A stretch of DNA of 64,000 bases from Laspinema olomoucense D3b (GTDB taxonomy: Bacteria; Cyanobacteriota; Cyanobacteriia; Cyanobacteriales; Laspinemataceae), in the NCBI RefSeq assembly GCF_025370785.1, contig NZ_JAMXFA010000023.1, positions 46,550-110,549 of the forward strand. The letters are read 5' to 3'. A program made the position numbers and the translations under genes. Below, one piece after another: positions 18,496 to 27,509 of this stretch. The notes below the pieces were generated by a model. That model saw nothing but the letters and a program-made list of their open reading frames with translations, ran no database searches and had not been told where the DNA came from. Numbering within the stretch: the first letter of the stretch is position 1; every line of letters starts with the position of its first letter.

Positions 18496-19425
18496 ATGCC
18501 TTATTTAAAGGATCCAGCAGATATTAAAGATGCGATCGCCACCTGTACCCAAGTTGAACGCCTTTGGGTGGATACAGAAGTGGCAGATTATCGAACCAAA
18601 AAACCCCGACTTTCTTTGATACAGATTTTGCCAGACTTCCCCGGGGATTTCCCCAACTCCCTAGAATTGTTAATGAACCGGGTTTATCTTTTAGATGTTC
18701 TCGATCGCCCCGCATTAACAGCCGAGTTTATCAACACCATCATGGCTGACTCGACCATTGAAAAAGTATTTCACAATGCTAGTTATGATTTGAGGTTTTT
18801 AGGAAAAAGCCAAGCTGAAAATGTAACTTGTACGTTACTTTTGGCGAAAAGCTTGCCGTTATTTATGTTAGAAACCTCCAATTTTCAACTCAAAACTTTA
18901 GCTTGTGAATTGTGCGGTTTACCCCATCCGGATAGTTCCGAGCAACAAAGTGACTGGGGGAAACGAGCGCTAAGTGAGGCGCAGGTGAGATACGCAACCC
19001 TCGACCCGATTTATTTAGCTTATGTGCATCGGCGTCTGGTGGAGATGGAACGTATGACTCAGCGCGATCCGGCAACGGATAACGTGCAGGTTTTGGCGGC
19101 AGAATATACGCGATTAAAGCAGGAAGCGGCATTACTGGAGTCGGAATTGAGTTATGTGGAAAAGCGCCTCAAATCGGCGATGCAAGCTCAACGGATTCCC
19201 CAAATAGAGCGGGTTAAATTCTCCAGTTATGAGCGATCGACGTATAAAACACCGTTTTCGGAATTAGCAAAACTGGTACAGGAGGAACAGCTAGATTTTG
19301 ATTGTGTCCTGACCCTGACCAAGGAAATGCGGGCTCAGCTAGATGCCGTCCGCGATCGCCTTCCCATGTCCGTGGAAACCTCAGAAACCTTGCAGTTAAG
19401 GGTCATTTCCTCGGAGGATGAGTAA
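18496..19425 (+). CDS. rnd: RNase D-like DEDDy 3'-5' exonuclease
   Basis: A 309-aa exonuclease. The DEDDy residues are all visible: Asp26 and Glu28 in LWVDTEVADY, Asp in VFHNASYDLRFLG, and Tyr...Asp in VRYATLDPIYLAYVH. RNase D normally trims tRNA 3' ends, and cyanobacterial versions lack HRDC domains, as here; the C-terminal third instead is a helical/coiled-coil extension (EAALLESELSYVEKRLKSAM). Its catalytic domain is strikingly similar to the first 170 residues of the FtsK fusion protein encoded 0.7 kb away on the other strand, including GKSQ-ENVTCTL and SDWGKR. The ATG has a GGGAGAGTAAGGACG leader. Confidence 0.85.
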   Translation: MPYLKDPADIKDAIATCTQVERLWVDTEVADYRTKKPRLSLIQILPDFPGDFPNSLELLMNRVYLLDVLDRPALTAEFINTIMADSTIEKVFHNASYDLRFLGKSQAENVTCTLLLAKSLPLFMLETSNFQLKTLACELCGLPHPDSSEQQSDWGKRALSEAQVRYATLDPIYLAYVHRRLVEMERMTQRDPATDNVQVLAAEYTRLKQEAALLESELSYVEKRLKSAMQAQRIPQIERVKFSSYERSTYKTPFSELAKLVQEEQLDFDCVLTLTKEMRAQLDAVRDRLPMSVETSETLQLRVISSEDE

Positions 19426-19496
19426 TTGTAGCTTACTTGGCTCCTCCAAACTGTTAGCTTGATTCTCGAATCAACCCTAACATTTAGCAATTATAA

Positions 19497-19520
19497 TAGG
19501 GTGGGCCTTTTCCCACCCTA
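19497..19520. terminator. TAGGGTGGG hairpin after rnd
   Basis: TAGGGTGGG pairs with CCCACCCTA across a short loop, about 70 bases after the rnd stop. A related hairpin lies at 44177-44202. It may end rnd transcription or be a dispersed palindrome. Confidence 0.5.
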
Positions 19521-19542
19521 CGCCCCTGTGATCCACCCCGAG

Positions 19543-19581
19543 GGACCAATGACCAAGGACCAATGACCAAGGACCAATGAC
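19543..19581. repeat. Heptamer-type short tandem repeats (GACCAATGACCAAG)
   Basis: About three tandem units of GGACCAATGACCAA, a short tandemly repeated element also seen in variants near 32.6, 34.9 and 43.1 kb. Confidence 0.8.
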
Positions 19582-19647
19582 AAAAAGTATTGCAGAATTC
19601 TGAGAAATACTGTAACCTTTTGTAATACCACCCAGGAGGAAGCCAAA

Positions 19648-20088
19648 GTGACGACACAAAAGGGATTTGGGAAAGTCGAACCGCCCAAGAAAACCGGCAA
19701 AGCCACCGCAAAACGGGAGGCGGCAGCACAGAAGTATGAGAAAATGAAAGAAGGGGATATGCCCGAATTTCATATTTTTATGCGGATAGAAGGCAAAAAT
19801 AACTGGTTTCCCGTGGGGTCGTTGATGGTGAATCGGACCAGTAAGATTAATCAAGCGATTTTTGACACGGAGGAAGAGTTGCGAGAAGGCGGATTTCGCT
19901 TGTTTCCCATTCTGCGAAAAAATCAACAGAATTTGGAGTATGGGTATCGCTTAAAAGGGAAGGAATACGCAGAAGACCCTATCGAGTTGGCAGTCCGTCC
20001 TCCATCCAAGCAGCCGAATTTCATCCAAAATGCGATCGCCAAGTTTAAAGAGAGTTTTGCCGGGAACCGCAACTCAGAGGTTAGTTGA
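19648..20088 (+). CDS. HHL1-like protein of cyanobacteria and chloroplasts
   Basis: A 146-aa basic protein, GTG start with an ideal AGGAGGA site seven bases upstream. The N terminus is GFGKVEPPKKTGKATAKRE, a lysine-rich stretch; the core MPEFHIFMRIEGKNNWFPVG and the segment REGGFRLFPILRKNQQ are the parts that recall HHL1 (hypersensitive to high light 1), a thylakoid-associated plant protein that helps protect photosystem II. Plant HHL1 has membrane segments that are not evident here, so the bacterial form is probably soluble or peripheral. Function in cyanobacteria is inferred from similarity only. No operon partner. Confidence 0.6.
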   Translation: MTTQKGFGKVEPPKKTGKATAKREAAAQKYEKMKEGDMPEFHIFMRIEGKNNWFPVGSLMVNRTSKINQAIFDTEEELREGGFRLFPILRKNQQNLEYGYRLKGKEYAEDPIELAVRPPSKQPNFIQNAIAKFKESFAGNRNSEVS

Positions 20089-20150
20089 AAGGCGTTCAGG
20101 GAATTGAGGTCAGATGGGGTCTTCCCGGGGAATATCCCCATCAATACCAA

Positions 20151-22739
20151 TTAAGATAAGTCAATTTTTGAAGCAAATAAGCTTTGCAATCGGTGTAATT
20201 GAGAGCCGATTTGGTAGAGTAAATCTCCTTTGCCCAGGAGGTAAGCAGCGGATGTTTCTTGCCCGCCTAAAATAATGCTAGAGTCGGCTTCGCTGGCAGT
20301 TCGGAGGGCAACTCTTCCGGGCAAATTTGAGCGAATAATCGGTGTAACTACTTTTGCTTCTGGGCGTTGGGTGGCAATAATCAGATGAATTCCCGCCGCT
20401 CTTGCCATTGCACCCAGTCGTTTAATACTGAGTTCGAGGTCGGCGCGAATTTGTTTTTCTGCCATGAAATCGGCATATTCATCAAAAATGCAGACAATCC
20501 GGGGTAAGGGATTTTGTGCTTTCCGGTTATAGGAGGTAATATCATTACAGCCTGCGGATTCAAATTGGCGATAGCGAGTTTCCATGTCTGAGACGAGTTC
20601 TGCCATCAGTGCGATCGCCTGCTCGCTTTCTTTAACAATCGGGGAGAGCAACCAGCGCATCCCTTCAAATTCAGGAAAGGTAACACGCTTGGGGTCTACT
20701 AAGGCAATTTTGAGGTGACTAGGTTGATTGCGGTGGAGAAGACTCAACAGCAGCGATCGCAAAAACTCACTTTTTCCGCTTCCGGTTGTACCGCCTACCA
20801 AAAAGTGGCAGGTATTGGGGTCAGATAAATCCGCCTCAATTAAATTGCCATCTAAATCAATGCCAATGGCAATTTTGACAGGAGCATCCGCTGGATTTTG
20901 TTGCCGATGAATGTAATGGGAAAATTCCGCAGTTTCGCGATCGCCCCGGGGTAAATCCACGCTCACATATCCCGCTTGGGGGGCAATTAACGGGGGAACG
21001 GGAATCCCTAATTGCACCTGCAAATCCGCTGATAATTTTAAAATCGACGCCACTTTTATCCCGGGAGCGGGTTTGAGTTTGACTCGGATAAAAGCCGGAC
21101 CAATCGCTGCTCCTAAGTAATCAACATTAATTTTAAAAGATTTGAGCGTCACCGTCAATTGTTGCCCCATCGCATCTGCATTCAGGGGGAGTTTGGGAAC
21201 GGAATTTTGCGGCAGATTCAGCAGTGGTTTCAGCGCGGGGGGAGGAGTGTTCCCCGGAGAATCCACGGCAACCGGACTAGATTGAAAAAACGTTTGACAC
21301 TTCTGGTGTTGCGGACAAATATCGCACAAGTGAGCTTGGGGAGTGGGCGGGGGTGGATTGGGATGCGGAGGTTGCCAGCGCAACCAGTCCTGCATTTGTT
21401 GGAGTTTATAGGGTATCAGTTGATGTACCGTTTGTTCTAATTCTTCCCAAGAATAGTGATACTCTTTAAACTCCGGTAATACACAGTAAACCGCAGAATC
21501 TACAGGGCAGTTTCTCTGTTGCTTGAGCATATAGCTATACAAAGCTACCTGGGCAAGTTGGCCGCTGATATCTGCCGGTTGATAGGTTTTATACTCCACC
21601 GCACAGAGGCGATCGCCTTGTCCATGCACAATCAAATTATCCACCTGTCCTTTAACCAATTGCCGACTGCCATCGGGTAAATCGAATTGATAATTGAGGC
21701 TAAATTCCCGGGCAATAAAGGTTTTAGCGAGGACAGAATCCGCCGAATAAAATTGGCGATTCGTCACTAATAATTCGGCATATCGTTGGATTAGTCCTTT
21801 TAATCCCTGCCAAATTTGGTTGAGGGCCGGTAGTTTATTGGGGTCCGCTTGAATCGTCGATTGGAGATAGCAACGAAACCGCAAATCATAGAAGCGGGTT
21901 TGCATCTGTTGGGCGAGAGTGTTGGCATTCAGTTTGGGCGGGGCATCTGCGAGAAACGCTGTAAATTCCGGCCCATCTAAGATTAAGGAAACAAATTGCT
22001 TGGCGAGTTCGTGAAATGGGTTACCAATGCCGAAAGCATTGGGGGTGGGAATAAACATCGTCATCTTCCCAAAATGCTGGCCCAGATAAAATAACCGGGG
22101 ACATTCAAAGGCCACACGAACATTAGTCGCTGTCAAAGATTTGGGGTCAGAGGATTCGGATTTGGGCATAGGGACAAGCTTGGGGATGGGGAAGGGCTGG
22201 GGTTTAGTAAATTGTTTTAATTTCAGATAAACTTGGGCTAAATAAACCGGATCCATCTTGGCATATCTTAATTGCCCTTGACTGAGGGGGCGCTGTCCCC
22301 AGTCGCTGGATTGTTCTTCCGGATGGATATCAGAAAATTGGCAGAGTTCGGCGGCGAGGGTTTTGAGTTTGAAGTTGGAAACCCCGAGGCGATCGCGTTT
22401 CAATGTTCTGGCCCATTTTAAGGTACAGGTGACATTCTGGGATTGAGATTTTCCCAAAAATCTTAAATCATAACTGGCATTATGAAAAACTTTTTCGATG
22501 TCAGGATTGGCCATAATTTTGCCAATAAACTCCTGGACTAATTCCCGTTTCTCCAACACATCCAGGATATAGGCAAACTCTCCAGTGCAGTCCGTTTCCT
22601 GGGCCAGAACTTGAATCAGAGAAAGTCGGGGAACAGGACTGTACCAATCCGCTACTTCGGTATCAATCCACAGAATCGGATGAGCCGCGAATTGGGCAAT
22701 GGCAGCTTGGATCTCAGCGGGTCGAGTCAAATAAAACAT
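20151..22739 (-). CDS. Three-domain fusion: RNase D-type exonuclease, Cas4/RecB-type nuclease, FtsK motor
   Basis: An 862-aa protein with three recognisable enzymes. Residues 1-175: DEDDy exonuclease with Asp26/Glu28 (WIDTEVADW), Asp91 (NASYDLRFL), Tyr159 and Asp163 (RYAKMDPVYL), all intact. Residues about 200-485: PD-(D/E)XK nuclease of the Cas4/RecB type with Cys213 (ECPRLFYLG), Asp367 (GQVDNLIV), Glu382 and Lys384 (VEYKTY), Gln397 (QLAQVALYSY) and three C-terminal Cys at 472, 475 and 481 (CDICPQHQKC), the layout of a [4Fe-4S] site. Residues about 520-862: FtsK/SpoIIIE translocase with Walker A GGTTGSGKS (649-657) and Walker B VCIFDEYADF (749-758), and GGQETSAAYLLGKGD near the end. The FtsK membrane anchor and gamma domain are missing. 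It is the last gene of a probable minus-strand run after an ATPase gene 101 bases upstream. Likely moves along duplex DNA and cuts or trims it; substrate unknown. Confidence 0.9.
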   Translation of the reverse strand: MFYLTRPAEIQAAIAQFAAHPILWIDTEVADWYSPVPRLSLIQVLAQETDCTGEFAYILDVLEKRELVQEFIGKIMANPDIEKVFHNASYDLRFLGKSQSQNVTCTLKWARTLKRDRLGVSNFKLKTLAAELCQFSDIHPEEQSSDWGQRPLSQGQLRYAKMDPVYLAQVYLKLKQFTKPQPFPIPKLVPMPKSESSDPKSLTATNVRVAFECPRLFYLGQHFGKMTMFIPTPNAFGIGNPFHELAKQFVSLILDGPEFTAFLADAPPKLNANTLAQQMQTRFYDLRFRCYLQSTIQADPNKLPALNQIWQGLKGLIQRYAELLVTNRQFYSADSVLAKTFIAREFSLNYQFDLPDGSRQLVKGQVDNLIVHGQGDRLCAVEYKTYQPADISGQLAQVALYSYMLKQQRNCPVDSAVYCVLPEFKEYHYSWEELEQTVHQLIPYKLQQMQDWLRWQPPHPNPPPPTPQAHLCDICPQHQKCQTFFQSSPVAVDSPGNTPPPALKPLLNLPQNSVPKLPLNADAMGQQLTVTLKSFKINVDYLGAAIGPAFIRVKLKPAPGIKVASILKLSADLQVQLGIPVPPLIAPQAGYVSVDLPRGDRETAEFSHYIHRQQNPADAPVKIAIGIDLDGNLIEADLSDPNTCHFLVGGTTGSGKSEFLRSLLLSLLHRNQPSHLKIALVDPKRVTFPEFEGMRWLLSPIVKESEQAIALMAELVSDMETRYRQFESAGCNDITSYNRKAQNPLPRIVCIFDEYADFMAEKQIRADLELSIKRLGAMARAAGIHLIIATQRPEAKVVTPIIRSNLPGRVALRTASEADSSIILGGQETSAAYLLGKGDLLYQIGSQLHRLQSLFASKIDLS

Positions 22740-22840
22740 TAATCAATAGGGTGAAAGTGGGGTGCTGGTTTCCCTAAAAGGGTGGTGAAAGCCACTAGAA
22801 AGAGCAATTCTAGGCCGTTTAATCGGTCATCCATTTGGGC

Positions 22841-24853
22841 CTAGACTTGCGGAACCCGAGAGATCACTTGAGTCTTGGGATCGCTTTCAGAACCGATCAA
22901 ATCAATTTTTCCTTCTTGAATCAGTTCATCAATCAATTGATTGAGTCCTTCTGGAGAAACCGTATCAAAGTTAGCATGAGCATTGTCAATCGCCATCTCT
23001 CGTCCTAAGAACTGTTGGGTAATGACCATATCTAAAATAAAGTCTTTAGCGGCTAAAATTTGGGGGTCAACCTCCGGTTGACTCGGGTCAGAATCGGTTT
23101 TGGGCGGAGCAGGAACCATACCTAAATCTTGCAATAAGATACAGCCCTGCAAAATCTCCGTTTCTCGGATCAGTTTCTGCAACCGCTCCAGGGTTATCAC
23201 TTGATCCACAATCACCAACTCTCCCGCCAGGGCTTCTTTAACTAGGGTATAATAAGTTCCCAGATAGTGCAGGGAGTTGAGACGGGGGGTGATATGACGA
23301 TGGGGAGAACCCGTAAACAGTTCTTTATACAGTTTATATCCCTTGAGTTTAGATTCTTCCACTTTTTCAGCGCGGATTAAATAAACTGGAGTTTTAGGAT
23401 GCTGTGCCATTGAGCGGCGGCAGGCATCCATCACAAAGAAAAAGGTTTTCATGTTCGGATCTTCACTCCAAACCACCCCAATCGATTCCGGTCCACCACT
23501 GGGTTGATAGGAGAGAGAATAACTCGCTAATTTGTCGCTCAGTAAAAATTTCGGGGCAACGGGTAAGCGCAATGCCTCCATCGCCGCCTGTAACATTTGA
23601 ATCCGCTCCGGTGCTGAAAAATAACTAATTTTAGCAACTTTTTTCTGAGTCTTTTTAAACTCTTCCACCCAGAGTAATTTCAAGCCAGAACCATAATCTG
23701 CTGGGGGTGGCGGTTGTCCAATTTTATACTCTTCAATCAGTTGCCGCCCCAGTTGTAATACTAAGCGAGGAGCAGTCTTGCCACTGGGAAATTTTTCTTC
23801 TAAGTCTTTGCGAGTTAAGGGATAAATTGGCGAAAGGGGTTGAATGCTAACTTTTTGATGCAGTGAATAAAGACGATTTGCCCAGATGGCTTCGGCTTCA
23901 TCCAAGCCAATTCGTTTGAGGAGAATCAGTTTATGAATTCCCGCTTTATCCGAATTTTGAATTCCCTGTCTTACAATTTTCCAACTATTTTGCACCATGT
24001 TAATAATAATTAAGAAATTCGTGATTCCCTCCAGATGCAGGCGAGTATTCAAACTCAACAAGGGTTGCAAATTTAAAGAGCCCCCGGACCCCATACCTAC
24101 CAGCTCAACGTTATCTAAACATAAAACAATCGGTTGGGTTTCCGTTGAAATTTTTCCCAAATTCGCTAAAATTTCCCAAGCTGCTTCTTCACTTTCGATG
24201 GAATGTTTTAATTTCAGGTCTTGGAGAGAATCTTCACTTAAATCATCCCCGCGCAACCACTCGCAGGCGATGGGATAGAGTTCCGGGTTGGTGAGGTCAT
24301 ACAAAATCCCAAAAAAACTATCGGCTTGGGCAATCCCGAGGGATTGATAGGTTTTTTTGAGGTGGGTGATAAATTTTTTACGATTACTTTGGAGTAAGGT
24401 CCAGACTTGATCATCAAAAATTCGCTGTTTTAGGGAACGATTGGTGAAGGCAGACAGACTTTTGAGCCAAAGCATGAGTTGGGAATCGGTTTCCCCTTCT
24501 GGAACTTGCATGAGACTATCAACAGTGTGGCGCAGGAGATGGCGTCTCATCCATTCATGGTCAGACCAAGGGGGAATGTAGGCAAAAAAGGCTTTAGGTT
24601 TCAAAGTCTTTTTGAGACGACCTAATAGATAACTTTTGCCCGAACCCGGATCCCCCAGCAGCATAATTGTGCGGCTGTGATGGTCCTGGGCCATTTGGTC
24701 CACCCAGGTTTCAATCTCAACCATTGCCTCTTTGTGAATCGAATCAACGGTGAGTGAGGCTTCTTGGCTTTCTCTCCAAAAGTTTCCCGTTTTAAATGAA
24801 ATGGGGTCGAAAGGGTTAACCGATCTTTGAATAATTGTGTCTATAGATACCAT
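22841..24853 (-). CDS. P-loop ATPase, paralog A of three
   Basis: A 670-aa protein beginning MVSIDTIIQRSVNPFDPI. The N-terminal half is an ORC/STAND-like AAA ATPase: Walker A MLLGDPGSGKSYLLGRLKK (about 66-84) and Walker B PIVLCLDNVELVG (about 240-252), with a helical lid after it. The C-terminal half (about 400-600) is a domain shared with the two paralogs at 28.4-32.6 kb: SLSYQ, VVWSEDPN, YLIRAE, FTGSPHRHI, SLHYLGTYYTLV, LIRETEILQGC. A last segment looks winged-helix-like. Its winged-helix partner gene lies 57 bases upstream and the FtsK/nuclease fusion 101 bases downstream, suggesting one operon. A role as DNA- or protein-loading switch is inferred. I know no named family. Confidence 0.75.
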   Translation of the reverse strand: MVSIDTIIQRSVNPFDPISFKTGNFWRESQEASLTVDSIHKEAMVEIETWVDQMAQDHHSRTIMLLGDPGSGKSYLLGRLKKTLKPKAFFAYIPPWSDHEWMRRHLLRHTVDSLMQVPEGETDSQLMLWLKSLSAFTNRSLKQRIFDDQVWTLLQSNRKKFITHLKKTYQSLGIAQADSFFGILYDLTNPELYPIACEWLRGDDLSEDSLQDLKLKHSIESEEAAWEILANLGKISTETQPIVLCLDNVELVGMGSGGSLNLQPLLSLNTRLHLEGITNFLIIINMVQNSWKIVRQGIQNSDKAGIHKLILLKRIGLDEAEAIWANRLYSLHQKVSIQPLSPIYPLTRKDLEEKFPSGKTAPRLVLQLGRQLIEEYKIGQPPPPADYGSGLKLLWVEEFKKTQKKVAKISYFSAPERIQMLQAAMEALRLPVAPKFLLSDKLASYSLSYQPSGGPESIGVVWSEDPNMKTFFFVMDACRRSMAQHPKTPVYLIRAEKVEESKLKGYKLYKELFTGSPHRHITPRLNSLHYLGTYYTLVKEALAGELVIVDQVITLERLQKLIRETEILQGCILLQDLGMVPAPPKTDSDPSQPEVDPQILAAKDFILDMVITQQFLGREMAIDNAHANFDTVSPEGLNQLIDELIQEGKIDLIGSESDPKTQVISRVPQV

Positions 24854-24910
24854 GCCTGAAATTACCTAATGCGAAGGGGTAAAAATGCCAACAATCAAGG
24901 CAGTCAGAGA

Positions 24911-25750
24911 CTAGAAATAGGTGATAAAAAATAGCGGACATCCGAGATCTTGGGGAATTCCTGCGTTGATTTGGTCGGGACTGTAGGGGTTTGTATCCAC
25001 TAAAGAACTCAACTCAATTTTATCGTCGCCTTCCAATCGATAGAGGGCTTGATCCAATTCCCTGCGGGATAGAGGAGGTTGAAGTTTCTGGCGCAGATGA
25101 AAAATTGGTAAATAATTGTCCGTTACTAATTCTTGGTCTAAAGCCCGAATTAGTTGCCAAATTTCCTCATCACTGGGCTTTTTCATGGGGACTGGGGCGG
25201 CAGTTTCGGGCGCAGGAGAGGTCGGCGGTAAAGCGGCTTTTTCCGGGAGGTGAACTTTACGGAGAAACCGAAGATATTCCGTCAACATTTTCAGGTGAAT
25301 CGTACCCTTGGTACTGTTAGACTCAAACTCATCTCGTAAAAATTCTTTTCCCCGTTCCGTCAGCCAAACTTCTTTAAATTTTTTATCAATAACTTTAATA
25401 AATCCCCGGGCGGCTAAACTGTGAATGACAGCTTGTCGCTGCTCCGCAGCAACCCCAGTTTGCGCAGGGGAAATGCTACCTTTAGCTGTAGCTTTTAGGA
25501 CTTTTAATTCTTGTTCAGAGATCGGCAATGTGGTCGGATCTGCTTGGAGTAGGGATTTTCCCGGAGGGGCGATCGCCAATTTTTTGATTTCTTCCGTACA
25601 ATCAACTAGCCCGCGTTCAATCAGTTGGCGACCGATGCGATCGCGTTCTGAAGCTTTCGTTTTCGGGTTAGGCTCAACTTTGGTGATCAATGCCCGATAA
25701 TCCGTAAACCCCAATAACTTCAACAGAAATTTTAGCTCCGTTACATCCAT
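24911..25750 (-). CDS. Winged-helix-like partner protein A
   Basis: A 279-aa protein from the ATG at 25750; an upstream in-frame start (25789) adds 13 residues that the paralog at 32750-33604 lacks. Both paralogs open with M(D/E)V-ELKFLL-LLGF-DYRA, then a helical region (PNPKTKASERD), two winged-helix-like segments (ISEQELKVLKATAKG, EVWLTERGKEFLRDEF), a Pro-rich linker, and a conserved C-terminal winged-helix-like module YLPIFHLRQKLQPPLSRREL with IELSSL and GIPQDLGCPLFFI. The HTH-like repeats suggest DNA binding. It precedes ATPase A on the minus strand and is divergent to the ParA-like gene, sharing a 280-base promoter region. Function unknown. Confidence 0.7.
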   Translation of the reverse strand: MDVTELKFLLKLLGFTDYRALITKVEPNPKTKASERDRIGRQLIERGLVDCTEEIKKLAIAPPGKSLLQADPTTLPISEQELKVLKATAKGSISPAQTGVAAEQRQAVIHSLAARGFIKVIDKKFKEVWLTERGKEFLRDEFESNSTKGTIHLKMLTEYLRFLRKVHLPEKAALPPTSPAPETAAPVPMKKPSDEEIWQLIRALDQELVTDNYLPIFHLRQKLQPPLSRRELDQALYRLEGDDKIELSSLVDTNPYSPDQINAGIPQDLGCPLFFITYF

Positions 25751-26030
25751 ACCTTCACCCGTCGCTTGCGCGCCATAACAACTGCCCAACTTTATAATGA
25801 CCCGATTTGGAACCCGACGATCGCTTTTTTACAAAACTTTAGAAATCTTCCCGGGTCCGGTTCCGAGTCCCTCTTTAAAAACCCTCCACCTTATAAGGGG
25901 AAGTCTTCAACAGAACAAAGTCTACCGCTTGTGTTTATTAATAAATGTTAAGATATTGTTCAAATTTAACCTCAGATCCGCTAATATGTAAAACGATTCT
26001 GTAAGGCTCCGGATTATCCGGCTAAAAACC
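25751..26030. promoter_or_regulatory. Divergent promoter region between partner A and the ParA-like gene
   Basis: 280 bases that should hold promoters for both the minus-strand partner/ATPase/FtsK run and the plus-strand ParA/ParB pair. It is AT rich near 25925-25990. No factor site is recognised. Confidence 0.4.
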
Positions 26031-27509
26031 TTGAGTTTCCATCCAGACCTTTGCCGAAACGAGAGCGAAGTCGAGAGTAAACTAATCGTGAGTTACTTGT
26101 TGCCAGCCTTAGGCTACACCCCGGACAGTTGGCATCAAGAAGTTGCCTTTATTTCACTTCGGTTAGGTTTCTTAGCCTTCAATACCCCAGCAATTCCCTT
26201 CGTCCTCGATGCGAATTCGCCCATGAGGGTCGTCATTGAGGCCAAAAGTCCCAAACAAAACCTAGATCGAAACCGAAGAAAGTTGAAGCGATATTTAACG
26301 AAACTACAAGTTAAATATGGTGTTCTCACGAATGGCAAGGAAATGCGGATTTATGAACGATTGGGGGATGAGATTGAGCTAGTTTTTCAGTGTAGGGGAG
26401 GAGAAATTGAGGCAAGAATTGAAGAAATAAATGCCTTGATTGGGAAAGATAGCAGGAACCCTAAGCAAACCCTAGATTCCCGGTCTACAGACTCTAATTT
26501 CCCTCACCTGGGAGCCGAGTCAATTCCTGAAGGAGTATCTAAAGACATTCCTTTTTCCATCCCATTTCCCGAGGAATTATTTCCCGAAACTCCCATTCAG
26601 CCCAAACCCGTTGTTGAGCAAAATTTTAATAACCAGAGGAAAGCTACGTTGAAAGTAATTGCTGTTTATCATAATAAAGGCGGCGTTGGAAAAACCACAG
26701 TTGCAGTCAACTTAGCTGCCGCTCTGAGAAAAAGGGGTAAAAAGGTTCTGTTGATTGATATAGATGCTCAATCTAATTCAACTTTTGCAACCGGATTACT
26801 TAAATTCATTTTTGAAGAAGATGACAATTTAAGAGATAATAATGTTTATCATCTTCTGGAATCGGGCGAATTTTGTTTTATTTCCGATGTGGCGCGAAAA
26901 TCGGAGGGTTTTAATAATCCAGAAATTGAGGTAATTCCTTCTCATATTACCCTGATTGAAGGGCAGTATAAATTGAATCAAATCGGTGCCAGTAAAACTC
27001 GGTTAGTGACTAAGTTAAGCCGAGTAGAAAAAGAATATGATTTCGTAATTATAGATACCCCTCCCTCTCGGGATTTATATGCAGAAGTAGCCTTGATTGC
27101 TGCGGATCATTTAATTATTCCGTCGGATTTGAAACCTTTTGCTAACCAAGGGTTACCCAGTGTTACCCAGTTTATCAGCCAAGTTGATGAATTTCGGGAG
27201 ATGATTGGAAAAAAACCCCTTAATATTTTAGGAGTTTTACCTTCTAAAATTTCCCCTAACCCCAAATTTTTGCAATATAGTTTTCCCAAACAAAAGAGGG
27301 TGATTCCGGGCCGATATGGCATTCCCTTAATGGATTCAATTATTTATGAAAGAGTCCTTCTTTCTCAATGCACTAATCATACCAGTGCTCTGGGGGAAGA
27401 GATACCTGAACCCAAATCAATATTGGAATATTCTCCGGAGTCTTTATCCTCCGGAGAATTTCAAGCCTTAGCCCTAGAAGTTTTAACAAAAACAGGAATA
27501 GACCTATGA
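26031..27509 (+). CDS. ParA/MinD-type ATPase with N-terminal PD-(D/E)XK-like domain
   Basis: A 492-aa fusion. Residues 1-135 resemble the N-terminal domain of type I restriction HsdR subunits and related nucleases: LIVSYLLPALGYT, then a PD-(D/E)XK-like core PFVLDANSPMRVVIEAKSP (Asp60, Glu70, Lys72), and YLTKLQVKYGVLTNGKEMRIY. A Pro-rich linker (140-205) leads to a ParA-type ATPase with deviant Walker A YHNKGGVGKTTVAVNLAAAL (KGGVGKTT at about 216-223), LLIDIDAQSNSTFATG and VIIDTPPS. The start is a TTG at 26031. Its stop overlaps the next gene by 4 bases (ATGA), so the pair is translationally coupled. It could segregate DNA, or act as a positioned nuclease. Confidence 0.8.
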   Translation: MSFHPDLCRNESEVESKLIVSYLLPALGYTPDSWHQEVAFISLRLGFLAFNTPAIPFVLDANSPMRVVIEAKSPKQNLDRNRRKLKRYLTKLQVKYGVLTNGKEMRIYERLGDEIELVFQCRGGEIEARIEEINALIGKDSRNPKQTLDSRSTDSNFPHLGAESIPEGVSKDIPFSIPFPEELFPETPIQPKPVVEQNFNNQRKATLKVIAVYHNKGGVGKTTVAVNLAAALRKRGKKVLLIDIDAQSNSTFATGLLKFIFEEDDNLRDNNVYHLLESGEFCFISDVARKSEGFNNPEIEVIPSHITLIEGQYKLNQIGASKTRLVTKLSRVEKEYDFVIIDTPPSRDLYAEVALIAADHLIIPSDLKPFANQGLPSVTQFISQVDEFREMIGKKPLNILGVLPSKISPNPKFLQYSFPKQKRVIPGRYGIPLMDSIIYERVLLSQCTNHTSALGEEIPEPKSILEYSPESLSSGEFQALALEVLTKTGIDL

